From NCBI GenBank assembly GCA_037893245.1, contig JBAIAA010000778.1, forward strand, positions 395,161 to 459,160: a stretch of DNA of 64,000 nucleotides. The letters run 5' to 3'. The translations under genes were made by a program, and so were the position numbers. This document shows positions 11,575 to 24,258 of the stretch, piece after piece. A model generated the notes under the pieces. It saw only the letters and a program-made list of their open reading frames with translations. It searched no databases and was not told the DNA's origin. Every line of letters starts with the position of its first letter. Positions within the stretch are counted from its first letter, which is position 1. The stretch comes from Crossaster papposus (lineage: Eukaryota; Echinodermata; Asteroidea; Velatida; Solasteridae).

Positions 11575-12560
11575 TCAGAAATATGTAAAGGGAAAGAAGT
11601 GTGCATAAGAAATATGTAAAGGGAAAGAAGTGTGCATAAGAAATATGTAAAGGGAAAGAAGTGTGCATAAGAAATATGTAAAGGGAAAGAAGTGCGCATA
11701 AGAAATATGTAAAGGGAAAGAAGTGTGCATAAGAAATATGTAAAGGGAAAGAAGTGTGCATAAGAAATATGTAAAGGAAAATAAGTGTGCATAAGAAATA
11801 AACACATGATGTGGGAACAAGCCCTCGAGTTAAATATGTAAAGGGAAAGAAGTGTGCATAATAAATATGTAAAGGGAAAGAAGTGTGCATAATAAATATG
11901 TAAAGGGAAAGAAGTGTGCATAATAAATATGTAAAGGGAAAGAAGTGTGCATAATAAATATGTAAAGGGAAAGAAGTGTGCATAAGAAATATGTAAAGGG
12001 AAAGAAGTGTGCATAAGAAATATGTAAAGGGAAAGAAGTGTGCATAAGAAATATGTAAAGGGAAAGAAGTGTGCATAAGAAATATGTAAAGGGAAAGAAG
12101 TGTGCATAAGAAATATGTAAAGGGAAAGAAGTGTGCATAAGAAATATGTAAAGGGAAAGAAGTGTGCATAAGAAATATGTAAAGGGAAAGAAGTGTGCAT
12201 AAGAAATATGTAAAGGGAAAGAAGTGTGCATAAGAAATAAACACATGATGTGGGAACAAGCCCTCGAGTTAAATATGTAAAGGGAAAGAAGTGTGCATAA
12301 GAAATATGTAAAGGGAAAGAAGTGTGCATAAGAAATATGTAAAGGGAAAGAAGTGTGCATAAGAAATAAACACATGATGTGGGAACAAGCCCTCGAGTTA
12401 ACTATGTAAAGGGAAAGAAGTGTGCATAATAAATATGTAAAGGGAAAGAAGTGTGCATAATAAATATGTAAAGGGAAAGAAGTGTGCATAATAAATATGT
12501 AAAGGGAAAGAAGTGTGCATAATAAATATGTAAAGGGAAAGAAGTGTGCATAAGAAACAT
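11575..12560 (+). repeat. 1,338-bp higher-order repeat, partial second copy, with extra blocks
   Basis: This is the partner of 10,237-11,574. Block cores are at 11803, 12242 and 12371 (spacings 439 and 129). The core at 12371 is again followed by four consecutive CATAATAAAT units. The block-plus-four-variant-units cassette therefore occurs three times between 10.4 and 12.5 kb. After 12371 the link to the monomers reads GTTAACTATG instead of GTTAAATATG. Confidence 0.88.
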
Positions 12561-14340
12561 GTAAAGGGAAAGAAGTGTGCATAAGAAATATGTAAAGGGA
12601 AAGAAGTGTGCATAAGAAATATGTAAAGGGAAAGAAGTGTGCATAAGAAATATGTAAAGGGAAAGAAGTGTGCATAAGAAATATGTAAAGGGAAAGAAGT
12701 GTGCATAAGAAATATGTAAAGGGAAAGAAGTGTGCATAAGAAATATGTAAAGGGAAAGAAGTGTGCATAAGAAATATGTAAAGGGAAAGAAGTGTGCATA
12801 AGAAATATGTAAAGGGAAAGAAGTGTGCATAAGAAATATGTAAAGGGAAAGAAGTGTGCATAAGAAATATGTAAAGGGAAAGAAGTGTGCATAAGAAATA
12901 TGTAAAGGGAAAGAAGTGTGTATAAGAAATATGTAAAGGGAAAGAAGTGTGCATAAGAAATATGTAAAGGGAAAGAAGTGTGCATATGAAATATGTAAAG
13001 GGAAAGAAGTGTGCATACGAAATATGTAAAGGAAAAGAAGTGTGCATAAGAAATATGTAAAGGGAAAGAAGTGTGCATAAGAAATATGTAAAGGGAAAGA
13101 AGTGTGCATAAGAAATATGTAAAGGGAAGGAAGTGTGCATAAGAAATATGTAAAGGGAAAGAAGTGTGCATAAGAAATATGTAAAGGGAAAGAAGTGTGC
13201 ATAAGAAATATGTAAAGGGAAAGAAGTGTGCATAAGAAATATGTAAAGGGAAAGAAGTGTGCATACGAAATATGTAAAGGGAAAGAAGTGTGCATAAGAA
13301 ATATGTAAAGGGAAAGAAGTGTGCATAAGAAATATGTAAAGGGAAAGAAGTGTGCATAAGAAATATGTAAAGGGAAAGAAGTGTGCATAAGAAATATGTA
13401 AAGGGAAAGAAGTGTGCATAAGAAATATGTAAAGGGAAAGAAGTGTGCATAAGAAATATGTAAAGGGAAATAAGTGTGCATAAGAAATATGTAAAGGGAA
13501 AGAAGTGTGCATAATAAATATGTAAAGGGAAAGAAGTGTGCATAAGAAATATGTAAAGGGAAAGAAGTGTGCATAAGAAATATGTAAAGGGAAAGAAGTG
13601 TGCATACGAAATATGTAAAGGGAAAGAAGTGTGCATAAGAAATATGTAAAGGGAAAGAAGTGTGCATACGAAATATGTAAAGGGAAAGAAGTGTGCATAA
13701 GAAATATGTAAAGGGAAAGAAGTGTGCATAAGAAATATGTAAAGGGAAAGAAGTGTGCATAAGAAATATGTAAAGGGAAAGAAGTGTGCATAAGAAATAT
13801 GTAAAGGGAAAGAAGTGTGCATAAGAAATATGTAAAGGGAAAGAAGTGTGCATAAGAAATATGTAAAGGGAAAGAAGTGTGCATAAGAAATATGTAAAGG
13901 GAAAGAAGTGTGCATAAGAAATATGTAAAGGGAAAGAAGTGTGCATACGAAATATGTAAAGGGAAAGAAGTGTGCATAAGAAATATGTAAAGGGAAAGAA
14001 GTGTGCATAAGAAATATGTAAAGGGAAAGAAGTGTGCATAAGAAATATGTAAAGGGAAAGAAGTGTGCATAAGAAATATGTAAAGGGAAAGAAGTGTGCA
14101 TAAGAAATATGTAAAGGGAAAGAAGTGTGCATAAGAAATATGTAAAGGGAAATAAGTGTGCATAAGAAATATGTAAAGGGAAAGAAGTGTGCATAAGAAG
14201 TATGTAAAGGGAAAGAAGTGTGCATAAGAAATATGTAAAGGGAAAGAAGTGTGCATAAGAAATATGTAAAGGGAAAGAAGTGTGCATAAGAAATATGTAA
14301 AGGGAAAGAAGTGTGCATAAGAAATATGTAAAGGGAAAGA
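12404..14340 (+). repeat. Plain 31-bp monomer run with ordinary substitution variants
   Basis: No 36-bp block occurs here. Monomers carry scattered point variants, for example CATACG near 13016 and 13265, AAAGGAAAAG near 13029, GGAAGGAAG near 13125, GGAAATAAG near 13468 and 14151, and GAAGTATG near 14199. No indels are evident before 14,341. Nothing other than satellite is present. Confidence 0.95.
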
Positions 14341-17300
14341 AGTGTGCATGGAAAGAAGTGTGCATAAGAAATATGTAAAGGGAAAGAAGTGTGCATAAGA
14401 AATATGTAAAGGGAAAGAAGTTGCATAAGAAATATGTAAAGGGAAAGAAGTGTGCATAAGAAATATGTAAAGGGAAAGAAGTGTGCATAAGAAATATGTA
14501 AAGGGAAAGGAAGTGTGCATAAGAAAATATGTAAAGGGAAAGAAGTGTGCATAAGAAATATGTTAAAGGGAAAGAAGTGTGCATAAGAAATATGTGAAGG
14601 GAAAGAAGTGTGCATAAGAAATATGTAAAGGGAAAGAAGTGTGCATAAGAAATATGTAAAAGGGAAAGAAGTGTGCATAAGAAATATGTAAAGGGAAAGA
14701 AGTGTGCATAAGAAATATGTAAAGGGAAAGAAGTGTGCATAAGAAATATGTAAAGGGAAAGAAGTGTGCATAAGAAATATGTAAAGGGAAAGAAGTGTGC
14801 ATAAGAAATATGTAAAGGGGAAAGAAAGTGTGCATAAGAAATATGTAAAGGGAAAGAAGTGTGCATAAGAAATATGTAAAGGGAAAGAAGTGTGCATAAG
14901 AAATATGTAAAGGGAAAGAAGTGTGCATAAGAAATATGTAAAGGGAAAGAAGTGTGCATAAGAAATATGTAAAGGGAAAGAAGTGTGCATAAGAAATATG
15001 TAAAGGGAAAGAAGTGTGCATAAGAAATATGTAAAGGGAAAGAAGTGTGCATAAGAAATATGTAAAGGGAAAGAAGTGTGCATAAGAAATATGTAAAGGG
15101 AAAGAAGTGTGCATAAGAAATATGTAAAGGGAAAGAAGTGTGCATAAGGAAATATGTAAAGGGAAAGAAGTGTGCATAAGAAATATGTAAAGGGAAAGAA
15201 GTGTGCATAAGAAATATGTAAAGGGAAAGAAGTGTGCATAAGAAATATGTAAAGGGAAAGAAGTGTGCATAAGAAATATGTAAAGGGAAAGAAGTGTGCA
15301 TAAGAAATATGTAAAGGGAAAGAAGTGTGCATAAGAAATATGTAAAGGGAAAGAAGTGTGCATAAGAAATATGTAAAGGGAAAGAAGTGTGCATAAGAAA
15401 TATGTAAAGGGAAAGAAGTGTGCATAAGAAATATGTAAAGGGAAAGAAGTGTGCATAAGAAATATGTAAAGGGAAAGAAGTGTGCATAAGAAATATGTAA
15501 AGGGAAAGAAGTGTGCATAAGAAATATGTAAAGGGAAAGAAGTGTGCATAAGAAATATGTAAAGGGAAAGAAGTGTGCATAAGAAATATGTAAAGGGAAA
15601 GAAGTGTGCATAAGAAATATGTAAAGGGAAAGAAGTGTGCATAAGAAATATGTAAAGGGAAAGAAGTGTGCATAAGAAATATGTAAAGGGAAAGAAGTGT
15701 GCATAAGAAATATGTAAAGGGAAAGAAGTGTGCATAAGAAATATGTAAAGGGAAAGAAGTGTGCATAAGAAATATGTAAAGGGAAAGAAGTGTGCATAAG
15801 AAATATGTAAAGGGAAAGAAGTGTGCATAAGAAATATGTAAAGGGAAAGAAGTGTGCATAAGAAATATGTAAAGGGAAAGAAGTGTGCATAAGAAATATG
15901 TAAAGGGAAAGAAGTGTGCATAAGAAATATGTAAAGGGAAAGAAGTGTGCATAAGAAATATGTAAAGGGAAAGAAGTGTGCATAAGAAATATGTAAAGGG
16001 AAAGAAGTGTGCATAAGAAATATGTAAAGGGAAAGAAGTGTGCATAAGAAATATGTAAAGGGAAAGAAGTGTGCATAATAAATATGTAAAGGGAAAGAAG
16101 TGTGCATAAGAAATATGTAAAGGGAAAGAAGTGTGCATAATAAATATGTAAAGGGAAAGAAGTGTGCATAAGAAATATGTAAAGGGAAAGAAGTGTGCAT
16201 AAGAAATATGTAAAGGGAAAAAAGTGTGCATAAGAAATATGTAAAGGGAAAGAAGTGTGCATAAGAAATATGTAAAGGGAAAGAAGTGTGCATAAGAAAT
16301 GTGTAAAGGGGAAAGAAGTGTGCATAAGAAATATGTAAAGGGAAAGAAGTGTGCATAAGAAATATGTAAAGGGAAAGAAGTGTGCATAAGAAATATGTAA
16401 AGGGAAAGAAGTGTGCATAAGAAATATGTAAAGGGAAAGAAGTGTGCATAAGAAATATGTAAAGGGAAAGAAGTGTGCATAAGAAATAAACACATGATGT
16501 GGGAACAAGCCTCGATAGTAAATATGTAAAGGGAAAGAAGTGTGCATAAGAAATATGTAAAGGGAAAGAAGTGTGCATAAGAAATATGTAAGGGAAGGGA
16601 AGAAAGGAAGAGTGTGCATAAGAAATATGTAAAGGGAAAGAAGTGTGCATAAGAAATATGTAAAGGGAAAGAAGTGTGCATAAGAAATATGTAAAGGGGA
16701 AAGAAGTGTGCATAAGAAATATGTAAAGGGAAAGAAGTGTGCATAAGAAATATGTAAAGGGAAAGAAGTGTGCATAAGAAAATATGTAAAGGGAAAGAAG
16801 TGTGCATAAGAAAATATGTAAAGGGAAAGAAGTGTGCATAAGAAATATGTAAAGGGAAAGAAGTGTGCATAAGAAATATGTAAAGGGAAAGAAGTGTGCA
16901 TAAGAAATATGTAAAGGGAAAGAAGTGTGCATAAGAAATATGTAAAGGGAAAGAAGTGTGCATAAGAAATATGTAAAGGGAAAGAAGTGTGCATAAGAAA
17001 TATGTAAAGGGAAAGAAGTGTGCATAAGAAATATGTAAAGGGAAAGAAGTGTGCATAAGAAATATGTAAAGGGAAAGAAGTGTGCATAAGAAATATGTAA
17101 AGGGAAAGAAGTGTGCATAAGAAATATGTAAAGGGAAAGAAGTGTGCATAAGAAATATGTAAAGGGAAAGAAGTGTGCATAAGAAATATGTAAAGGGAAA
17201 GAAGTGTGCATAAGAAATATGTAAAGGGAAAGAAGTGTGCATAAGAAATATGTAAAGGGAAAGAAGTGTGCATAAGAAATATGTAAAGGGAAAGAAGTGT

Positions 17301-18037
17301 GCATAAGAAATATGTAAAGGGAAAGAAGTGTGCATAAGAAATATGTAAAGGGAAAGAAGTGTGCATAAGAAATATGTAAAGGGAAAGAAGTGTGCATAAG
17401 AAATATGTAAAGGGAAAGAAGTGTGCATAAGAAATATGTAAAGGGAAAGAAGTGTGCATAAGAAATATGTAAAAGGGAAAGAAGTGTGCATAAGAAATAT
17501 GTAAAGGGAAAGAAGTGTGCATAAGAAATATGTAAAGGGAAAGAAGTGTGCATAAGAAATATGTAAAGGGAAAGAAGTGTGCATAAGAAATATGTAAAGG
17601 GAAAGAAGTGTGCATAAGAAATATGTAAAGGGAAAGAAGTGTGCATAAGAAATATGTAAAGGGAAAGAAGTGTGCATAAGAAATATGTAAAGGGAAAGAA
17701 GTGTGCATAAGAAATATGTAAAGGGAAAGAAGTGTGCATAAGAAATATGTAAAGGGAAAGAAGTGTGCATAAGAAATATGTAAAGGGAAAGAAGTGTGCA
17801 TAAGAAATATGTAAAGGGAAAGAAGTGTGCATAAGAAATATGTAAAGGGAAAGAAGTGTGCATAAGAAATATGTAAAGGGAAAGAAGTGTGCATAAGAAA
17901 TATGTAAAGGGAAAGAAGTGTGCATAAGAAATATGTAAAGGGAAAGAAGTGTGCATAAGAAATATGTAAAGGGAAAGAAGTGTGCATAAGAAATATGTAA
18001 AGGGAAAGAAGTGTGCATAAGAAATATGTAAAGGGAA
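14341..18037 (+). repeat. Near-homogeneous monomer run with clustered indels
   Basis: Monomers are almost all exact consensus, yet irregular indels are concentrated here. About 21 bases are lost near 14,349. GAAGTTGCAT occurs near 14,418, an extra G or A near 14,508 and 14,525, TGTTAAAGG near 14,562, GTAAAAGGG near 14,658, GGGGAAAGAAAG near 14,817, ATAAGGAAATATG near 15,145 and GTAAAGGGG near 16,306. A scrambled unit lies near 16,588-16,615, with further single-base additions near 16,697, 16,779, 16,810 and 17,472. Two CATAATAAAT units lie 62 bp apart near 16,074 and 16,136. The pattern differs from the rest of the array, where substitutions dominate. Confidence 0.93.
16488..16522 (+). repeat. 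Degenerate 36-bp block
   Basis: The core CACATGATG starts at 16491. The right half is altered to AAGCCTCGATAGTAAATATG, with one C lost and the CTCGAG palindrome broken. It is one of the few copies with internal indels, and it sits inside the indel-rich homogeneous stretch. Confidence 0.9.
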
Positions 18038-20110
18038 TGAAGTGTGCATAAGAAATATGTAAAGGGAAAGAAGTGTGCATAAGAAATAAACACATGATGT
18101 GGGAACAAGCCCTCGAGTTAAATATGTAAAGGGAAAGAAGTGTGCATAAGAAATATGTAAAGGGAAAGAAGTGTGCATAAGAAATATGTAAAGGGAAAGA
18201 AGTGTGCATAAGAAATATGTAAAGGGAAAGAAGTGTGCATAAGAAATATGTAAAGGGAAAGAAGTGTGCATAAGAAATATGTAAAGGGAAAGAAGTGTGC
18301 ATAAGAAATATGTAAAGGAAAAGAAGTGTGCATAAGAAATATGTAAAGGGAAAGAAGTATGCATAAGAAATATGTAAAGGGAAAGAAGTGTGCATAAGAA
18401 ATATGTAAAGGGAAAGAAGTGTGCATAAGAAATATGTAAAGGGAAAGAAGTGTGCATAAGAAATATGTAAAGGGAAAGAAGTGTGCATAAGAAATATGTA
18501 AAGGGAAAGAAGTGTGCATAAGAAATAAACACATGATGTGGGAACAAGCCCTCGAGTTAAATATGTAAAGGGAAAGAAGTGTGCATAAGAAATATGTAAA
18601 GGGAAATAAGTGTGCATAAGAAATATGTAAAGGGAAAGAAGTGTGCATAAGAAATATGTAAAGGGAAAGAAGTGTGCATAAGAAATATGTAAAGGGAAAG
18701 AAGTGTGCATAAGAAATATGTAAAGGGAAAGAAGTGTGCATAAGAAATATGTAAAGGGAAAGAAGTGTGCATAAGAAATATGTAAAGGGAAAGAAGTGTG
18801 CATAAGAAATATGTAAAGGGAAAGAAGTGTGCATAAGAAATATGTAAAGGGAAAGAAGTGTGCATAAGAAATATGTAAAGGGAAAGAAGTGTGCATAAGA
18901 AATAAACACATGATGTGGGAACAAGCCCTCGAGTTAAATATGTAAAGGGAAAGAAGTGTGCATAAGAAATATGTAAAGGGAAAGAAGTGTGCATAAGAAA
19001 TATGTAAAGGGAAAGAAGTGTGCATAAGAAATATGTAAAGGGAAAGAAGTGTGCATAAGAAATATGTAAAGGGAAAGAAGTGTGCATAAGAAATATGTAA
19101 AGGGAAAGAAGTGTGCATAAGAAATATGTAAAGGAAAAGAAGTGTGCATAAGAAATATGTAAAGGGAAAGAAGTATGCATAAGAAATATGTAAAGGGAAA
19201 GAAGTGTGCATAAGAAATATGTAAAGGGAAAGAAGTGTGCATAAGAAATATGTAAAGGGAAAGAAGTGTGCATAAGAAATATGTAAAGGGAAAGAAGTGT
19301 GCATAAGAAATATGTAAAGGGAAAGAAGTGTGCATAAGAAATATGTAAAGGGAAAGAAGTGTGCATAAGAAATAAACACATGATGTGGGAACAAGCCCTC
19401 GAGTTAAATATGTAAAGGGAAAGAAGTGTGCATAAGAAATATGTAAAGGGAAATAAGTGTGCATAAGAAATATGTAAAGGGAAAGAAGTGTGCATAAGAA
19501 ATATGTAAAGGGAAAGAAGTGTGCATAAGAAATAAACACATGATGTGGGAACAAGCCCTCGAGTTAAATATGTAAAGGGAAAGAAGTGTGCATAAGAAAT
19601 ATGTAAAGGGAAAGAAGTGTGCATAAGAAATATGTAAAGGGAAAGAAGTGTGCATAAGAAATATGCAAAGGGAAAGAAGTGTGCATAAGAAATATGTAAA
19701 GGGAAAGAAGTGTGCATAAGAAATATGTAAAGGGAAAGAAGTGTGCATAAGAAATATGTAAAGGAAAAGAAGTGTGCATAAGAAATATGTAAAGGGAAAG
19801 AAGTATGCATAAGAAATATGTAAAGGGAAAGAAGTGTGCATAAGAAATATGTAAAGGGAAAGAAGTGTGCATAAGACATATGTAAAGGGAAAGAAGTGTG
19901 CATAAGAAATATGTAAAGGGAAAGAAGTGTGCATAAGAAATAAACACATGATGTGGGAACAAGCCCTCGAGTTAAATATGTAAAGGGAAAGAAGTGTGCA
20001 TAAGAAATATGTAAAGGGAAATAAGTGTGCATAAGAAATATGTAAAGGGAAAGAAGTGTGCATAAGAAATATGTAAAGGGAAAGAAGTGTGCATAAGAAA
20101 TATGTAAAGG
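18038..20110 (+). repeat. 4,002-bp-offset higher-order repeat, copy 1
   Basis: Block cores at 18091, 18530, 18907, 19377, 19537 and 19945 (spacings 439, 377, 470, 160, 408) recur exactly 4,002 bp downstream at 22093, 22532, 22909, 23379, 23539 and 23947. Shared private variants include GGGAATGAAG at 18038/22040, the AAAGGAAAAG plus AAGTATGCAT pair, an ATATGCAAAG unit near 19,672/23,670 and an AGACATATG unit near 19,875/23,878. The copy ends between 20.1 kb and the next block (20507), where spacing diverges from the partner. Smaller sub-repeats carrying the AAAGGAAAAG/AAGTATGCAT pair occur three times inside, near 18.3, 19.15 and 19.78 kb. Confidence 0.95.
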
Positions 20111-22039
20111 GAAAGAAGTGTGCATAAGAAATATGTAAAGGGAAAGAAGTGTGCATAATAAATATGTAAAGGGAAAGAAGTGTGCATAAGAAATATGTAA
20201 AGGGAAAGAAGTGTGCATAAGAAATATGTAAAGGGAAAAAAGTGTGCATAAGAAATATGTAAAGGGAAAGAAGTGTGCATAAGAAATATGTAAAGGGAAA
20301 GAAGTGTGCATAAGAAATGTGTAAGGGAAAGAAGTGTGCATAAGAAATATGTAAAGGGAAAGAAGTGTGCATAAGAAATATGTAAAGGGAAAGAAGTGTG
20401 CATAAGAAATATGTAAAGGGAAAGAAGTGTGCATAAGAAATATGTAAAGGGAAAGAAGTGTGCATAAGAAATATGTAAAGGGAAAGAAGTGTGCATAAGA
20501 AATAAACACATGATGTGGGAACAAGCCCTCGAGTTAAATATGTAAAGGGAAAGAAGTGTGCATAAGAAATATGTAAAGGGAAAGAAGTGTGCATAAGAAA
20601 TATGTAAAGGGAAAGAAGTGTGCATAAGAAATATGTAAAGGGAAAGAAGTGTGCATAAGAAATATGTAAAGGGAAAGAAGTGTGCATAAGAAATATGTAA
20701 AGGGAAAGAAGTGTGCATAAGAAATATGTAAAGGGAAAGAAGTGTGCATAAGAAATATGTAAAGGGAAAGAAGTGTGCATAAGAAATATGTAAAGGGAAA
20801 GAAGTGTGCATAAGAAATATGTAAAGGGAAAGAAGTGTGCATAAGAAATATGTAAAAGGAAAGAAGTGTGCATAAGAAATATGTAAAGGGAAAGAAGTGT
20901 GCATAAGAAATATGTAAAGGGAAAGAAGTGTGCATAAGAAATATGTAAAGGGAAAGAAGTGTGCATAAGAAATATGTAAAGGGAAAGAAGTGTGCATAAG
21001 AAATATGTAAAGGGAAAGAAGTGTGCATAAGAAATATGTAAAGGGAAAGAAGTGTGCATAAGAAATATGTAAAGGGAAAGAAGTGTGCATAATAAATATG
21101 TAAAGGGAAAGAAGTGTGCATAATAAATATGTAAAGGGAAAGAAGTGTGCATAAGAAATATGTAAAGGGAAAGAAGTGTGCATAAGAAATATGTAAAGGG
21201 AAAGAAGTGTGCATAAGAAATATGTAAAGGGAAAGAAGTGTGCATAAGAAATATGTAAAGGGAAAGAAGTGTGCATAAGAAATATGTAAAGGGAAAGAAG
21301 TGTGCATAAGAAATATGTAAAGGGAAAGAAGTGTGCATAAGAAATATGTAAAGGGAAAGAAGTGTGCATAAGAAATATGTAAAGGGAAAGAAGTGTGCAT
21401 AAGAAATATGTAAAGGGAAAGAAGTGTGCATAAGAAATATGTAAAGGGAAAGAAGTGTGCATAAGAAATATGTAAAAGGAAAGAAGTGTGCATAAGAAAT
21501 ATGTAAAGGGAAAGAAGTGTGCATAAGAAATATGTAAAGGGAAAGAAGTGTGCATAAGAAATATGTAAAGGGAAAGAAGTGTGCATAAGAAATATGTAAA
21601 GGGAAAGAAGTGTGCATAAGAAATATGTAAAGGGAAAGAAGTGTGCATAAGAAATATGTAAAGGGAAAGAAGTGTGCATAAGAAATATGTAAAGGGAAAG
21701 AAGTGTGCATAAGAAATATGTAAAGGGAAAGAAGTGTGCATAAGAAATATGTAAAGGGAAAGAAGTGTGCATAAGAAATATGTAAAGGGAAAGAAGTGTG
21801 CATAAGAAATATGTAAAGGGAAAGAAGTGTGCATAAGAAATATGTAAAGGGAAAGAAGTGTGCATAAGAAATATGTAAAGGGAAAGAAGTGTGCATAAGA
21901 AATATGTAAAGGGAAAGAAGTGTGCATAAGAAATATGTAAAGGGAAAGAAGTGTGCATAAGAAATATGTAAAGGGAAAGAAGTGTGCATAAGAAATATGT
22001 AAAGGGAAAGAAGTGTGCATAAGAAATATGTAAAGGGAA
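20111..22039 (+). repeat. Monomer run between the two 4,002-bp-offset copies
   Basis: This holds one block (core 20507) and then 1,586 bp of plain monomers to the next core at 22093. A one-base deletion (GTGTAAGGG, near 20,318-20,327) explains why the copy offset is 4,002 (7 x 67 + 114 x 31 - 1). AAAAGGAAAG variants recur near 20,855 and 21,475, and two adjacent CATAATAAAT units start near 21,089. No other element is present. Confidence 0.93.
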
Positions 22040-24110
22040 TGAAGTGTGCATAAGAAATATGTAAAGGGAAAGAAGTGTGCATAAGAAATAAACACATGAT
22101 GTGGGAACAAGCCCTCGAGTTAAATATGTAAAGGGAAAGAAGTGTGCATAAGAAATATGTAAAGGGAAAGAAGTGTGCATAAGAAATATGTAAAGGGAAA
22201 GAAGTGTGCATAAGAAATATGTAAAGGGAAAGAAGTGTGCATAAGAAATATGTAAAGGGAAAGAAGTGTGCATAAGAAATATGTAAAGGGAAAGAAGTGT
22301 GCATAAGAAATATGTAAAGGAAAAGAAGTGTGCATAAGAAATATGTAAAGGGAAAGAAGTATGCATAAGAAATATGTAAAGGGAAAGAAGTGTGCATAAG
22401 AAATATGTAAAGGGAAAGAAGTGTGCATAAGAAATATGTAAAGGGAAAGAAGTGTGCATAAGAAATATGTAAAGGGAAAGAAGTGTGCATAAGAAATATG
22501 TAAAGGGAAAGAAGTGTGCATAAGAAATAAACACATGATGTGGGAACAAGCCCTCGAGTTAAATATGTAAAGGGAAAGAAGTGTGCATAAGAAATATGTA
22601 AAGGGAAATAAGTGTGCATAAGAAATATGTAAAGGGAAAGAAGTGTGCATAAGAAATATGTAAAGGGAAAGAAGTGTGCATAAGAAATATGTAAAGGGAA
22701 AGAAGTGTGCATAAGAAATATGTAAAGGGAAAGAAGTGTGCATAAGAAATATGTAAAGGGAAAGAAGTGTGCATAAGAAATATGTAAAGGGAAAGAAGTG
22801 TGCATAAGAAATATGTAAAGGGAAAGAAGTGTGCATAAGAAATATGTAAAGGGAAAGAAGTGTGCATAAGAAATATGTAAAGGGAAAGAAGTGTGCATAA
22901 GAAATAAACACATGATGTGGGAACAAGCCCTCGAGTTAAATATGTAAAGGGAAAGAAGTGTGCATAAGAAATATGTAAAGGGAAAGAAGTGTGCATAAGA
23001 AATATGTAAAGGGAAAGAAGTGTGCATAAGAAATATGTAAAGGGAAAGAAGTGTGCATAAGAAATATGTAAAGGGAAAGAAGTGTGCATAAGAAATATGT
23101 AAAGGGAAAGAAGTGTGCATACGAAATATGTAAAGGAAAAGAAGTGTGCATAAGAAATATGTAAAGGGAAAGAAGTATGCATAAGAAATATGTAAAGGGA
23201 AAGAAGTGTGCATAAGAAATATGTAAAGGGAAAGAAGTGTGCATAAGAAATATGTAAAGGGAAAGAAGTGTGCATAAGAAATATGTAAAGGGAAAGAAGT
23301 GTGCATAAGAAATATGTAAAGGGAAAGAAGTGTGCATAAGAAATATGTAAAGGGAAAGAAGTGTGCATAAGAAATAAACACATGATGTGGGAACAAGCCC
23401 TCGAGTTAAATATGTAAAGGGAAAGAAGTGTGCATAAGAAATATGTAAAGGGAAATAAGTGTGCATAAGAAATATGTAAAGGGAAAGAAGTGTGCATAAG
23501 AAATATGTAAAGGGAAAGAAGTGTGCATAAGAAATAAACACATGATGTGGGAACAAGCCCTCGAGTTAAATATGTAAAGGGAAAGAAGTGTGCATAAGAA
23601 ATATGTAAAGGGAAAGAAGTGTGCATAAGAAATATGTAAAGGGAAAGAAGTGTGCATAAGAAATATGCAAAGGGAAAGAAGTGTGCATAAGAAATATGTA
23701 AAGGGAAAGAAGTGTGCATAAGAAATATGTAAAGGGAAAGAAGTGTGCATAAGAAATATGTAAAGGAAAAGAAGTGTGCATAAGAAATATGTAAAGGGAA
23801 AGAAGTATGCATAAGAAATATGTAAAGGGAAAGAAGTGTGCATAAGAAATATGTAAAGGGAAAGAAGTGTGCATAAGACATATGTAAAGGGAAAGAAGTG
23901 TGCATAAGAAATATGTAAAGGGAAAGAAGTGTGCATAAGAAATAAACACATGATGTGGGAACAAGCCCTCGAGTTAAATATGTAAAGGGAAAGAAGTGTG
24001 CATAAGAAATATGTAAAGGGAAATAAGTGTGCATAAGAAATATGTAAAGGGAAAGAAGTGTGCATAAGAAATATGTAAAGGGAAAGAAGTGTGCATAAGA
24101 AATATGTAAA
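22040..24110 (+). repeat. 4,002-bp-offset higher-order repeat, copy 2
   Basis: This is the partner of 18,038-20,110, with block cores 22093, 22532, 22909, 23379, 23539 and 23947. It carries the same internal variants in the same order. One private difference is CATACG before the AAAGGAAAAG unit near 23,120, where copy 1 has CATAAG. Near identity over about 2 kb suggests recent duplication. Divergence starts after 23947, where the next spacing is 315 rather than 562. Confidence 0.95.
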
Positions 24111-24258
24111 GGGAAAGAAGTGTGCATAAGAAATATGTAAAGGGAAAGAAGTGTGCATAAGAAATATGTAAAGGGAAAGAAGTGTGCATAAGAAATATGT
24201 AAAGGGAAAGAAGTGTGCATAAGAAATATGTAAAGGGAAAGAAGTGTGCATAAGAAAT

